From: Spartinivicinus poritis
GTDB taxonomy: Bacteria > Pseudomonadota > Gammaproteobacteria > Pseudomonadales > Zooshikellaceae
DNA length: 64,000 nucleotides
Assembly: GCF_028858535.1 (NCBI RefSeq)
Contig: NZ_JAPMOU010000026.1
Location: 1 to 64,000, forward strand
Direction of reading: 5' to 3'
The notes below the pieces were generated by a model. It was not told where the DNA came from, searched no databases, and saw only the letters and a list, made by a program, of their open reading frames with translations. The position numbers and the translations under genes are program-made. Positions within the stretch are counted from its first letter, which is position 1; each line of letters begins with the position of its first letter. Shown here piece after piece: positions 36,167-45,128 of this stretch.

Positions 36167-37593
36167 GCTCAGCAACGAACAACTCAGAGTATAACTATAA
36201 GGTGGTACGCCAGTTTACCATCATGACGGTGGTTTGGGGCATCGTCGGGATGGGCGTTGGCGTATTAATTGCCGCCCAACTCGTCTTCCCTGAATTAAAC
36301 TTTAACACTCCTTGGTTTAGTTTTGGTCGATTGCGCCCATTACATACCAATGCCGTCATTTTTGCTTTTGGTGGCTGCGCCTTATTTGCAACCTCATATT
36401 ATGTGGTGCAAAGAACCTGTCAAACCCGGTTAATTTCTGATGGTCTAGCCGCTTTTACCTTTTGGGGTTGGCAAGCCATTATCGTAGCCGCCGCTATTAC
36501 ATTACCGTTAGGTTATACAACATCTAAAGAGTATGCCGAACTGGAATGGCCAATTGATATTGCCATTACTGTCGTTTGGGTAACCTACGCTATTGTCTTT
36601 TTTGGCACCATTATGAAGCGGAAGGCGAAACATATTTATGTCGCCAACTGGTTTTATGGTGGCTTCATTCTGACTGTTGCAGTACTTCATGTGGTCAACA
36701 GTATGGAAGTGCCCGTCAACTTGTTTAAATCTTATTCTGCCTATTCAGGTGCTCAAGATGCGATGATTCAGTGGTGGTATGGCCACAATGCAGTCGGCTT
36801 TTTCTTAACGGCTGGCTTCCTGGGTATGATGTATTACTTCGTACCTAAACAGGCTGGACGCCCAGTTTATTCTTACCGCTTATCTGTCGTGCATTTCTGG
36901 GCATTGATTTCGCTATATATTTGGGCTGGTCCTCACCACTTACATTACACCGCACTGCCTGACTGGGCTCAAAGCCTGGGTATGGTTATGTCATTAATCC
37001 TGTTAGCACCTTCCTGGGGGGGAATGATCAACGGCATGATGACCTTATCTGGTGCTTGGGACAAGCTACGTACTGATCCAGTGCTGCGCTTCCTAGTGGT
37101 GTCTTTATCTTTCTATGGGATGTCCACGTTTGAAGGCCCCATGATGTCAATCAAAACCGTTAATGCCCTGTCCCATTACACTGACTGGACCATCGGCCAC
37201 GTTCACGCAGGTGCATTAGGCTGGGTTGCCATGATTTCTATTGGTGCTGTTTACCACTTGATTCCAAAGCTTTGGGGCAAAGCTCAAATGTACAGTGTTG
37301 AGCTGATCCATGGTCACTTCTGGCTAGCCACGATTGGTACAGTGCTATATATCGCTTCCATGTGGGTTAATGGTATTTCTCAAGGGCTAATGTGGCGTGC
37401 GGCTAACCAAACTGATGGAACCCTTGCTTTCAGCTTTGTTGAGTCAGTAGAAAACAGCGAAATTGGCTATATTGTTCGGGCAATTGGTGGTGCGTTCTTC
37501 CTCGCAGGTATGTTCTTAATGGCTTATAACACCTGGAAAACCATTGCTGATGAGAGTCCTGCAAAAGCAAAAGCTGAAGCACAACTGGCTTAA
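36163..37593 (+). CDS. ccoN: Cytochrome cbb3 oxidase subunit CcoN
   Basis: The 476-residue catalytic subunit has about 12 membrane segments. It reduces oxygen to water with high affinity and pumps protons across the inner membrane. Haem and copper ligands are visible: His61 (RPLHTNAV), the CuB-region motif [10 protein letters not shown], and the HH pair in [13 protein letters not shown], plus [10 protein letters not shown] late in the protein. It is first in the ccoNOQP operon under the Anr box at 35833-35846. The ribosome binding site is weak and the start overlaps an upstream frame. Confidence 0.97.
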   Translation: MSSATNNSEYNYKVVRQFTIMTVVWGIVGMGVGVLIAAQLVFPELNFNTPWFSFGRLRPLHTNAVIFAFGGCALFATSYYVVQRTCQTRLISDGLAAFTFWGWQAIIVAAAITLPLGYTTSKEYAELEWPIDIAITVVWVTYAIVFFGTIMKRKAKHIYVANWFYGGFILTVAVLHVVNSMEVPVNLFKSYSAYSGAQDAMIQWWYGHNAVGFFLTAGFLGMMYYFVPKQAGRPVYSYRLSVVHFWALISLYIWAGPHHLHYTALPDWAQSLGMVMSLILLAPSWGGMINGMMTLSGAWDKLRTDPVLRFLVVSLSFYGMSTFEGPMMSIKTVNALSHYTDWTIGHVHAGALGWVAMISIGAVYHLIPKLWGKAQMYSVELIHGHFWLATIGTVLYIASMWVNGISQGLMWRAANQTDGTLAFSFVESVENSEIGYIVRAIGGAFFLAGMFLMAYNTWKTIADESPAKAKAEAQLA

Positions 37594-37613
37594 TGTAGAG
37601 GAGCAGCAAACGA

Positions 37614-38294
37614 ATGAAAAGCCATGAGATTGTAGAAAAAAACCTAGGCCTGATGCTGATCCTAACAGTGGTAGCGATTAGCTTTGGTGGACTGGTTGAA
37701 ATTGTTCCCCTGTTCTTTTCCAAAGAACTAAATACTAACTTGATCAGCTATACCGATAGCAAAGGCAATATTCAATCAGTTGAAATTAAGCCTTATAGTG
37801 CTTTGCGCTTAGAGGGGCGTGATATTTATATTCGTGAAGGCTGTGTGGGCTGTCACTCGCAAATGATTCGTCCATTCCGTGCAGAAACTGAGCGTTATGG
37901 ACACTACTCACTAGCAGCTGAAAGCGTTTATGACCACCCATTCCTATGGGGCTCTAAACGAACAGGACCTGACTTAGCACGTGTGGGTGGCCGTTACTCT
38001 GATGACTGGCACCGTCAGCACTTAAATGACCCACGAGAGGTAGTACCTGAGTCTGTAATGCCTGCTTACCCTTGGTTATATGACAATGTACTCACTGGCG
38101 AGCATACCGCAGACAAAATGCGGGCGTTAAGAAAGGTGGGCGTGCCATACACCGATGAAGATATTGCTAATGCGAAAGATGAAGTGAAGGGTAAAACCGA
38201 AATGGACGCATTAGTTGCTTATTTACAAGGGTTAGGCACTGCGATACCTAAAGGTGTCACAGGCATAAAGCCCAAACCAGTTGATGTTAATTAA
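37614..38294 (+). CDS. ccoO: Cytochrome cbb3 oxidase subunit CcoO
   Basis: The 226-residue monohaem cytochrome c has one N-terminal membrane anchor ([25 protein letters not shown]) and the haem motif CVGCH at residues 77-81, with the periplasmic part carrying [15 protein letters not shown]. It passes electrons from CcoP to CcoN. A GAGGAG ribosome binding site sits 10 nt before the ATG. It follows ccoN by 20 nt and precedes ccoQ by 2 nt. Confidence 0.97.
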   Translation: MKSHEIVEKNLGLMLILTVVAISFGGLVEIVPLFFSKELNTNLISYTDSKGNIQSVEIKPYSALRLEGRDIYIREGCVGCHSQMIRPFRAETERYGHYSLAAESVYDHPFLWGSKRTGPDLARVGGRYSDDWHRQHLNDPREVVPESVMPAYPWLYDNVLTGEHTADKMRALRKVGVPYTDEDIANAKDEVKGKTEMDALVAYLQGLGTAIPKGVTGIKPKPVDVN

Positions 38295-38296
38295 TT

Positions 38297-38482
38297 ATGG
38301 ATATCAACACTTTTCGTGGCTTAGCCACAATATTTGCGATGGTAGCCTTTGTTGGCATTTGTCTGTGGGCCTATAGCTACCGCCGTAAAAAAGATTTTGA
38401 TGAAGCTGCAAACTTACCCTTTGCTGATGAGCCTGAAAAAAAACAAGGCAACACTCAGGAGATAAACCGTGATCGAGATTAA
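38297..38482 (+). CDS. ccoQ: cbb3 oxidase assembly subunit CcoQ
   Basis: This 61-residue protein has one membrane segment (FRGLATIFAMVAFVGICLWAY) and a charged tail containing YRRKKDFDEAANLPFADE, the usual CcoQ form. CcoQ stabilises the oxidase. It lies between ccoO and ccoP and overlaps ccoP by 14 nt. Confidence 0.93.
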   Translation: MDINTFRGLATIFAMVAFVGICLWAYSYRRKKDFDEAANLPFADEPEKKQGNTQEINRDRD

Positions 38483-39443
38483 CCAGTATTTGAGTGACTT
38501 TTGGGAAGGCTGGATAGCTGTACTGACATTAACCTGCTTAGGGTTAATTATGTTCGTATTATTTGCTACCCGCCGTAAACATCGTTCCAGTTTAACGGAA
38601 GAAACCACCGGCCATGCTTACGATGGTATCGAAGAATACGACAACCCTTTACCTAGCTGGTGGTTTAATCTATTTATTGCCACCATCGTATTTTCTGCCC
38701 TGTATTTAATCCTTTATCCAGGGTTATGGAAAGGTGCATGGGGGCTAGTGACCTACTCTAAAGAAGATGGCTTTGAGTTTAGATCAGATCGTCTTGAAAC
38801 AGGTGACTATGGCTGGACAGCGCGTGGTCAGCTAAAACATGAAGTAGCAAAAGCTGATGCCCAATTTGGTAAACTATTTGAAGGTTATGCCAAGCTGCCT
38901 ATTGAAGAAGTAGCGAAAATTCCTAAAGCGGTGGCCACGGGACAACGGATTTTTGCCAGCAACTGTGCGATTTGCCATGGTTCAGATGCCAAAGGGGCTT
39001 ATGGGTATCCTAACCTGACCGATAATGATTGGATTCATGGTGGGAAACCTGAGCAAATCAAAACCACTATTTTAGCTGGGAAAAACGGCCAAATGCCTGC
39101 TTGGGGAGCATTACTAACACCAGACCAGATCAGGCATACTGCTAGTTATGTACGTAACCTAGCAGGTTTGGAAGTATCGGCCAATGCTGAAGAGCTTGCC
39201 CAGGGTGACAAAGTCTTTCAGGCTCAGTGTGCCGTTTGCCATGGTAATGATGGCAAAGGCAAAGTTGAAGTGGGTGCACCTAACTTAACTGATGATATTT
39301 GGCTGTATGGCTCACGTCAGATTCAAATAGAGTATACTTTACGAAATGGCCGGAACGGTGTAATGCCTGCTTGGGAAAAAATCCTTGGTCCTGACAAGGT
39401 CCATGTGGTATCGGCCTATATTTATAGCCTATCACAAAAATAA
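38469..39443 (+). CDS. ccoP: Cytochrome cbb3 oxidase subunit CcoP
   Basis: The 324-residue dihaem cytochrome c has two N-terminal membrane segments (about residues 15-33 and 64-83) and two haem motifs, CAICH at 166-170 and CAVCH at 254-258. It receives electrons from soluble cytochromes and feeds CcoO. It starts at GTG, 7 nt after AGGAG, and overlaps ccoQ by 14 nt, indicating coupled translation. The C-terminal VSAYIYSLS is intact, and a terminator hairpin follows. Confidence 0.96.
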   Translation: MIEINQYLSDFWEGWIAVLTLTCLGLIMFVLFATRRKHRSSLTEETTGHAYDGIEEYDNPLPSWWFNLFIATIVFSALYLILYPGLWKGAWGLVTYSKEDGFEFRSDRLETGDYGWTARGQLKHEVAKADAQFGKLFEGYAKLPIEEVAKIPKAVATGQRIFASNCAICHGSDAKGAYGYPNLTDNDWIHGGKPEQIKTTILAGKNGQMPAWGALLTPDQIRHTASYVRNLAGLEVSANAEELAQGDKVFQAQCAVCHGNDGKGKVEVGAPNLTDDIWLYGSRQIQIEYTLRNGRNGVMPAWEKILGPDKVHVVSAYIYSLSQK

Positions 39444-39454
39444 CAAGCCCTTTT

Positions 39455-39480
39455 AATGACCAGTCATAATGCTGGTCATT
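39455..39480 (+). terminator. Stem-loop after ccoP
   Basis: AATGACCAG (39455-39463) and CTGGTCATT (39472-39480) form a perfect 9-bp stem with an 8-nt loop, starting 12 nt after the ccoP stop. Only a weak T-rich stretch follows, so termination may be partial. It separates ccoNOQP from ccoGHIS. Confidence 0.55.
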
Positions 39481-39617
39481 TACTCTATTCTAATAATTAA
39501 TTCTAACTGATATTGTTTAGCTGTTTTCTGCCATTACTACAGTCTCTCTATAATTAATGAGGATGTCGCAAACGTTTATGAATGCAGTGTGGTTTGCTTT
39601 GCTACAACCTCTAATTA

Positions 39618-39629
39618 GTTACCGGTAAC
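39618..39629. promoter_or_regulatory. Perfect 12-bp palindrome before ccoG
   Basis: GTTACCGGTAAC ends 5 nt before the ccoG ATG, where the ribosome binding site should be, and no normal Shine-Dalgarno sequence is seen. It may be an operator or a chance palindrome. The role is inferred. Confidence 0.3.
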
Positions 39630-39634
39630 ACCTG

Positions 39635-41062
39635 ATGAGCACCTCTCCTGAAAAAGAAGTCAAACCGGACAACCCCGAATTAATCGAAGTTATTGACCTC
39701 TACCAAAAACGCGACAAAATTTATACCCGTGCATTTAAGGGCATATACCGCAACTTCCGCATAATTGGTGGCGCTTTTTTATTTATCCTCTACTTTGGTA
39801 GCGTATGGCTACCCTGGGGAGATCGACAAGCCATTTTATTTGATCTACCTGCTCGCAAATTTCATATCTTCGGTGTCACCTTCTGGCCCCAAGATATGAT
39901 ACTTCTGTCGTCCTTATTAATTATTTGTGCCTTTGGTTTATTTTTCATCACAGTGCTAGCAGGTCGCATCTGGTGTGGATATACCTGTCCACAGAGTGTA
40001 TTTACCTGGGTATTTATGTGGGCTGAAAAAATCACTGAAGGTGACCGCAACAAGCGGATGAAGCTAGACAAAACCGAAATGGGTTTTAATAAATTTCGGC
40101 GTAAGCTTCTCAAACACACTATCTGGTTAGCCGTTTCCTTAGCTACTGGTATCACTTTTGTGGGTTATTTTACCCCTATTAATGAGTTGGTGATGGATCT
40201 AGCTACTGGTTCTGCAAACCCTTGGGCCTATTTTTGGGTAGCTTTTTTTACCTTAGCTACTTATGGCAATGCAGGCTGGCTACGTGAGCAGGTGTGTATC
40301 TACATGTGCCCTTATGCTCGCTTTCAAAGTGTCATGTTTGATGAAAACACCTTAATTGTCTCTTATGACCCTCACCGTGGTGAAAGCCGTGGCCCAAGAA
40401 AACGAGGCAGCGACTATAAAGCCAAAGGGTTAGGTGATTGTATTGACTGCCAAATGTGTGTTCAGGTTTGCCCAACTGGCATCGATATTCGTGATGGTTT
40501 GCAGTATGAGTGCATAGGATGTGCTGCCTGTATTGATGCCTGTGACAATATTATGGAAAAAATGGATTATCCTAAAGGGCTAATTCGTTACACCACAGAA
40601 AACAGCCTGGCAGGAAAAGCAACCAAAATCCTCCGACCCAGCTTATTAGGTTATTTATCAGCGCTATTAATTGTCAGCGGCTTTTTCAGCTATACCTTAC
40701 TAAGTCGTGTACCTGTCACACTGGAAATTTCCCGCGACCGCAACACCCTTTACAATGAAACCAGCCGCGGCACTATTGAAAATGTTTATATGCTGAAGAT
40801 TGGTAATATGGACCAGCATGACCACCCGTTTAAAGTCACTGTCAGTGGTGTGCCAGGAATGAAGCTCACGGAAGAAACGGAAGTTGTTGTACCAACAGGT
40901 GAAGTAAAAATGGTTCCTGTACGATTGGAGTTAAGCCCTGATAAAATTACCAGCCGGAATATGACTTTTCACTTTAAAGTAGTTTCGCAAGATGGCGAAC
41001 ATTTAGCCGCCTCTCAAGAAAGCCGCTTTATCGCCCCAACTGACCCAGTTAGATTGAAGTAA
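39635..41062 (+). CDS. ccoG: cbb3 oxidase assembly protein CcoG
   Basis: The 475-residue membrane protein has several transmembrane segments, a GYTCPQSVFTWVFMWAE motif and a bis-4Fe-4S ferredoxin-like region (CIDCQMCVQVCPTGID, then CIGCAACIDACD). CcoG reduces or delivers copper for cbb3 oxidase maturation. The C-terminal periplasmic domain is Ig-like. It begins the ccoGHIS block 191 nt after ccoP, and its stop overlaps the ccoH start by 1 nt. Confidence 0.94.
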   Translation: MSTSPEKEVKPDNPELIEVIDLYQKRDKIYTRAFKGIYRNFRIIGGAFLFILYFGSVWLPWGDRQAILFDLPARKFHIFGVTFWPQDMILLSSLLIICAFGLFFITVLAGRIWCGYTCPQSVFTWVFMWAEKITEGDRNKRMKLDKTEMGFNKFRRKLLKHTIWLAVSLATGITFVGYFTPINELVMDLATGSANPWAYFWVAFFTLATYGNAGWLREQVCIYMCPYARFQSVMFDENTLIVSYDPHRGESRGPRKRGSDYKAKGLGDCIDCQMCVQVCPTGIDIRDGLQYECIGCAACIDACDNIMEKMDYPKGLIRYTTENSLAGKATKILRPSLLGYLSALLIVSGFFSYTLLSRVPVTLEISRDRNTLYNETSRGTIENVYMLKIGNMDQHDHPFKVTVSGVPGMKLTEETEVVVPTGEVKMVPVRLELSPDKITSRNMTFHFKVVSQDGEHLAASQESRFIAPTDPVRLK

Positions 41063-41640
41063 TGACTATGCAGACCTCAGAGCAAACCGTAAAGCAAACA
41101 GCAAACCCTTGGTATAAAGAGTTTTGGTTTTGGTTTGTCATGGCCATTCCTTTGCTTGCAATTGCCTTAGGTATTGCGATGCTGACAGTTTCAATCAAGG
41201 GTGCGGATACCTTAGTGCGGGATAATTATTACAAAGATGGCCTAGCCATCCGTAATGACTTATCCCGAGATTATAAAGCCAAAGATTTACAGCTAGCTGC
41301 CACTATTAAGGTTGATAACCTAACAGGTGACATCAATGTCAAACTCACAGGTGAATTAGCCCAATTCCCTGCCAAGCTGAGTTTAAGCCTGGTATCACCT
41401 ACCATTCCAGACGATGATCAATCCCTGCTGATGCGACATATTGCTAAAGGCCATTATGTCGGGCAACTCAAACAGCAGGTAAAAGGGAAGCGCTACATTC
41501 AACTGGAAACCATTCCTACTGAGCGAGATAAGTACACAGATAATGATTGGCGGCTGATTTCTGCCTGGTATCTTAGCAATGAGCAGGAAACTATCAGTCT
41601 AGGCAGTACTACTGCAACTGCCACAACCGAAACCAATTAA
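41062..41640 (+). CDS. ccoH: cbb3 oxidase assembly protein CcoH (FixH family)
   Basis: The 192-residue protein has an N-terminal membrane anchor (EFWFWFVMAIPLLAIALGIAMLTV) and the FixH core DTLVRDNYYKDGLAI, followed by a beta-rich periplasmic domain. It supports assembly of the cbb3 complex. It overlaps the ccoG stop by 1 nt and precedes ccoI by 17 nt. The C-terminus (TTATATTETN) is low in complexity. Confidence 0.9.
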   Translation: MTMQTSEQTVKQTANPWYKEFWFWFVMAIPLLAIALGIAMLTVSIKGADTLVRDNYYKDGLAIRNDLSRDYKAKDLQLAATIKVDNLTGDINVKLTGELAQFPAKLSLSLVSPTIPDDDQSLLMRHIAKGHYVGQLKQQVKGKRYIQLETIPTERDKYTDNDWRLISAWYLSNEQETISLGSTTATATTETN

Positions 41641-41657
41641 GGGGTTGGTATTTCGCT

Positions 41658-44123
41658 GTGGCCCAACTTACTGATTGTTTTCATTGTGGCACCCCCATTA
41701 CTGCAGGCTCAACCACATTTTTTGCCACTATTGCTGGTGAGCAACAACCAATGTGCTGCCCTGCCTGTCAAACTGTAGCGGAAGCGATTGACCAAGGCGG
41801 CCTGAGCCAGTACTACCAGTATCGCACCAACAAAGCCACTAAAGCCGAGGCTAACGCTCAACAGTTTCAAGTGTATGATGAGCCCGCCTTGCAGGATACC
41901 TTTGTTAAAACCCTGCCAAATGGGGATAGAACAGCATTATTACTGTTAGAAAATATTCACTGTGCAGCTTGTATTTGGCTTATTGAACAGCACTTACAGC
42001 AATTCCCTGCGGTTAAGCAAGCAACTGTCAACTTTACCCAACATCAACTCCAGCTTAGCTGGGACGCTAAAGCCATGCCATTAAGTCAATTAATGGCAGC
42101 TCTGCAGCAGATTGGCTACCCACCGCTCCCCTTCCACCCTAATCAACAACAAAGCCTGATGGCCAAACGCCGCCGAAAAATGGTACGTCAGTTAGCGGTA
42201 GCTGGGATTGGCGCCATGCAGGTAATGATGTATGCGGTGGCGTTATACGCGGGTACATTACAAGGCATTGCAGAGCAACATCAATGGTTTTTGCGCTGGG
42301 TTAGCTTCATCGTTACTACACCCGTAGTGTTTTATGCAGCCAAGCCATTTTTCCAAACCGCCTGGCGAGATATTCGCACTCGCCAACTGAGTATGGATGT
42401 CCCCATTGCCCTGGCTATTGGTGGCGCTTATTCGGCCAGTAGCTGGGCAATGTTGACCAATAGTGGAGAAGTCTACTTTGACTCTGTCTGTATGTTTACC
42501 TTCTTCCTGCTATTGGGCCGGTTTGTCGAATTTAATACCCGACAACGCGCCCACCTTAGTGGCTACCGATTAAACCAATTATTGCCTGATCAGGTCACTC
42601 TCATCACCGAGGGTAAAGAGGCTGTTATCCCCTTAACCCTTCTCAAACCAGCTGACACCATCCTGGTCAAGCCTGGTGCCACAATACCAGCTGATGGGAC
42701 TATTTTAGCTGGGCAAACCACCATTAATGAAGCAACCCTCACTGGCGAGTTTTTACCTGAGCCACGTCAAGTGGGTGATCAGGTTATTGCTGGCAGTATT
42801 AATGTGGATCAACCCATTCAGGTTCAAATCACTCATACAGGTCCTGATACCCAACTGGCTTGTATCGAACAGCTACTCAACCAAGCCCAACAGGATAAAC
42901 CCCCCATTGCATTATTGGCGAATAAAGTTGCCCATTATTTTGTGGCTAGCGTATTAGTAATCGCTTCTCTGGTATTTTTCTGTTGGTGGCAGCTCGCACC
43001 AGAAGATGCCCTATGGGTTACGTTATCAGTATTGGTGGTAACCTGCCCTTGTGCACTTTCACTGGCAACCCCCACAGCGCTGACTGCAGCCACTTACGCT
43101 TTACAACAACAAGGCTTTATCATCACTAAAGGGCATTTATTAGAAGGCTTAACTACCATCAACCATATTGTGTTTGATAAAACTGGTACGCTCACCACTG
43201 GACAGTTTAGTCTCACCCAGGTGATACCCATAGCAGCAATCAAGACTGACCAAGCTATGGCCTTAGCTGCTGCGTTAGAAATACACTCGGAGCACCCGAT
43301 AGCAAAAGCTTTCCCAGCTTCTTCTGCCCTCCAAGCAGTCGATATTACAAACACTCCAGGCCAAGGCATCAGTGGCACAATTGATGGTACAAACTATCGA
43401 ATTGGTATTGCTAGCCATGCCTGGCCCGCTGAAATAATTTCCCCACCATCCCACCATGGTCACTGGTTACTGCTGGCTGATGACCAGCAGCCCATTGCCT
43501 GGTTTGAAGTCAATGATAGTTTGCGGGAAGAGGCGGCTGATACGATAGCGGCTTTACAACAACAAGGATTCACACTCTCTTTGTTAACAGGCGACCGCTC
43601 AACACAGGCCAGCAATACTGCCCACGCTTTAACTATCCACAACCTTAAGCAAGGCGCTTCTCCCGAAGATAAGCTGGCTTATATCAATGCCTTACAAGAC
43701 CAAGGGGATAAAGTGCTAATGGTAGGAGATGGAGTAAACGACGCTCCCGTATTAGCCGCTGCGGATGTTTCGGTTGCTATGGGTTCTGCCACCGACTTAG
43801 CTAAAACCCATGCTGATGGAATTTTGCTTAATGGAAAACTTGCCACATTACTGACCGCCTTAACTAAAGCACAAAAAACCCGGCAAATTATTCGGGGTAA
43901 TTTAATCTGGTCGCTAACTTATAATGTGGTAGCACTACCTTTAGCAGCATTAGGTATGATTCCCCCTTGGGCAGCTGCCATTGGGATGACCAGCAGCTCA
44001 CTGGTTGTGGTACTGAATGCGCTTAGGCTGAGTGCCCAACAAGCTAATCAGGCTCAGCCTGATACGACAGCTAAGTCCACATGGAATAGTCAGCAACCCC
44101 ATCAAAATACCACAGGTGTCTGA
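41658..44123 (+). CDS. ccoI: Copper-transporting P1B-ATPase CcoI
   Basis: The 821-residue protein starts with a cysteine-rich zinc-ribbon-like segment (CFHCGTPI, CCPAC) and a heavy-metal domain (IHCAACIWLIE). It then has the P1B core: metal-site CPC in TCPCALSLATP, phosphorylation motif DKTGTLT and hinge GDGVNDAPVL. It supplies copper for the CuB site of cbb3 oxidase. The start is GTG (no nearby ATG), with AAGGGG about 14 nt upstream, an unusually long distance. It lies 2 nt before ccoS. Confidence 0.95.
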   Translation: MAQLTDCFHCGTPITAGSTTFFATIAGEQQPMCCPACQTVAEAIDQGGLSQYYQYRTNKATKAEANAQQFQVYDEPALQDTFVKTLPNGDRTALLLLENIHCAACIWLIEQHLQQFPAVKQATVNFTQHQLQLSWDAKAMPLSQLMAALQQIGYPPLPFHPNQQQSLMAKRRRKMVRQLAVAGIGAMQVMMYAVALYAGTLQGIAEQHQWFLRWVSFIVTTPVVFYAAKPFFQTAWRDIRTRQLSMDVPIALAIGGAYSASSWAMLTNSGEVYFDSVCMFTFFLLLGRFVEFNTRQRAHLSGYRLNQLLPDQVTLITEGKEAVIPLTLLKPADTILVKPGATIPADGTILAGQTTINEATLTGEFLPEPRQVGDQVIAGSINVDQPIQVQITHTGPDTQLACIEQLLNQAQQDKPPIALLANKVAHYFVASVLVIASLVFFCWWQLAPEDALWVTLSVLVVTCPCALSLATPTALTAATYALQQQGFIITKGHLLEGLTTINHIVFDKTGTLTTGQFSLTQVIPIAAIKTDQAMALAAALEIHSEHPIAKAFPASSALQAVDITNTPGQGISGTIDGTNYRIGIASHAWPAEIISPPSHHGHWLLLADDQQPIAWFEVNDSLREEAADTIAALQQQGFTLSLLTGDRSTQASNTAHALTIHNLKQGASPEDKLAYINALQDQGDKVLMVGDGVNDAPVLAAADVSVAMGSATDLAKTHADGILLNGKLATLLTALTKAQKTRQIIRGNLIWSLTYNVVALPLAALGMIPPWAAAIGMTSSSLVVVLNALRLSAQQANQAQPDTTAKSTWNSQQPHQNTTGV

Positions 44124-44125
44124 TT

Positions 44126-44347
44126 ATGGAGTCAATTTATCTACTTATTCCCATTGCCCTGATTTTTGTTGCTATTGGGGTTTGGATTTTTTTCTGGGCA
44201 GTAGATAGCGGCCAATTTGATGATTTAGAAAGCCCTGCTCACAGTATTTTATTTGATGATGAGTCCAACCCCACTACTCAAAAGCAAGCGGAAAACCAGC
44301 CTGCTTCGACTGATAAGCAACACGCCTCTGATACTGATAAACCGTAA
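44126..44347 (+). CDS. ccoS: cbb3 oxidase assembly protein CcoS
   Basis: The 73-residue protein has one membrane segment (IYLLIPIALIFVAIGVWIFFWAV) followed by SGQFDDLESPAHSILFDD, the CcoS signature, and an acidic tail. CcoS is needed for haem and copper insertion into CcoN. It follows ccoI by 2 nt and its stop overlaps the next gene's start. Confidence 0.95.
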   Translation: MESIYLLIPIALIFVAIGVWIFFWAVDSGQFDDLESPAHSILFDDESNPTTQKQAENQPASTDKQHASDTDKP

Positions 44348-45051
44348 TGAGTATTGAACTAAGCCAACTAATCAGCGCTTTTTTATTAGGCTTACTGGGT
44401 GGTGCCCACTGTTTGGGGATGTGCGGTGGAATCATGGCAGCAATCAGCCTTCACCTACCAAAACAGAAAAAACTGCCCGTACTACTTAGCTATAATACCG
44501 GCCGTATTACCAGCTATACTCTAGCAGGCATGTTAGTCGGCAGTTTAGGCTGGTCTATTCAGCAACTGGGACCTGCTGCTAATCAAGGGCTCCGCTGGTT
44601 AGCAGGCATTTTACTGATTTTAATGGCCTGTTATATCGCTAACTGGTGGAAAGCACTGACTTGGCTAGAACAAGCAGGACAACACCTGTGGCGTTATATT
44701 CAGCCGTTAACTAAACCTTTTTTACCCGCAACCAATAGTAAACAGGGCTTTTGTTTAGGTATTTTATGGGGCTGGCTGCCCTGTGGGCTTATTTACAGCG
44801 CCCTCACCTGGTCTGCAGCCAGTGGCAATACACTTGAGGGCGGTTTATTAATGCTGGGGTTTGGCTTAGGTACACTCCCCACTGTATTAGCGACTGGTTT
44901 TTTCGCTGATGTATTGAAGCAATTTATTGCCCACCACCTCACTCGCACAGTGGCAGCGATTTTTATGATTGGCTTTGGCATATGGACGATTCCAGGCCCT
45001 CACCAGGCACTGTTAATGCCAAGCCATAACAGTCATGCCCATCATCATTGA
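44347..45051 (+). CDS. Sulfite exporter TauE/UreH-like membrane protein
   Basis: The 234-residue protein has about six membrane segments. It carries LGGAHCLGMCGGIMAAIS near the start and WGWLPCGLIYSALTWSAA in the middle, the cysteine-containing motifs of the UreH/DsbD-like subgroup often encoded after ccoS. In related bacteria this protein takes part in cbb3 maturation, probably in copper or thiol handling. Sulfite export is only the domain name. The C-terminus is His-rich (SHNSHAHHH), which could bind metal. It overlaps ccoS by 1 nt. Confidence 0.87.
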   Translation: MSIELSQLISAFLLGLLGGAHCLGMCGGIMAAISLHLPKQKKLPVLLSYNTGRITSYTLAGMLVGSLGWSIQQLGPAANQGLRWLAGILLILMACYIANWWKALTWLEQAGQHLWRYIQPLTKPFLPATNSKQGFCLGILWGWLPCGLIYSALTWSAASGNTLEGGLLMLGFGLGTLPTVLATGFFADVLKQFIAHHLTRTVAAIFMIGFGIWTIPGPHQALLMPSHNSHAHHH

Positions 45052-45054
45052 CCA

Positions 45055-45095
45055 TTGACTCATGTCAATTCTTTTCCAGACCACCGCTTTACACT
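45055..45095 (+). promoter_or_regulatory. Anr/FNR box and promoter of hemN
   Basis: TTGACTCATGTCAA (45055-45068) is a perfect palindrome of TTGAC-N4-GTCAA, close to the Anr consensus. A TACACT -10-like hexamer at 45090-45095 places the start near 45103 with the box at -41.5, as in a class II Anr promoter. hemN starts at 45129. Confidence 0.78.
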
Positions 45096-45128
45096 GTTAA
45101 TCTGTATCAACAGTGACAGGCCAAGTTT

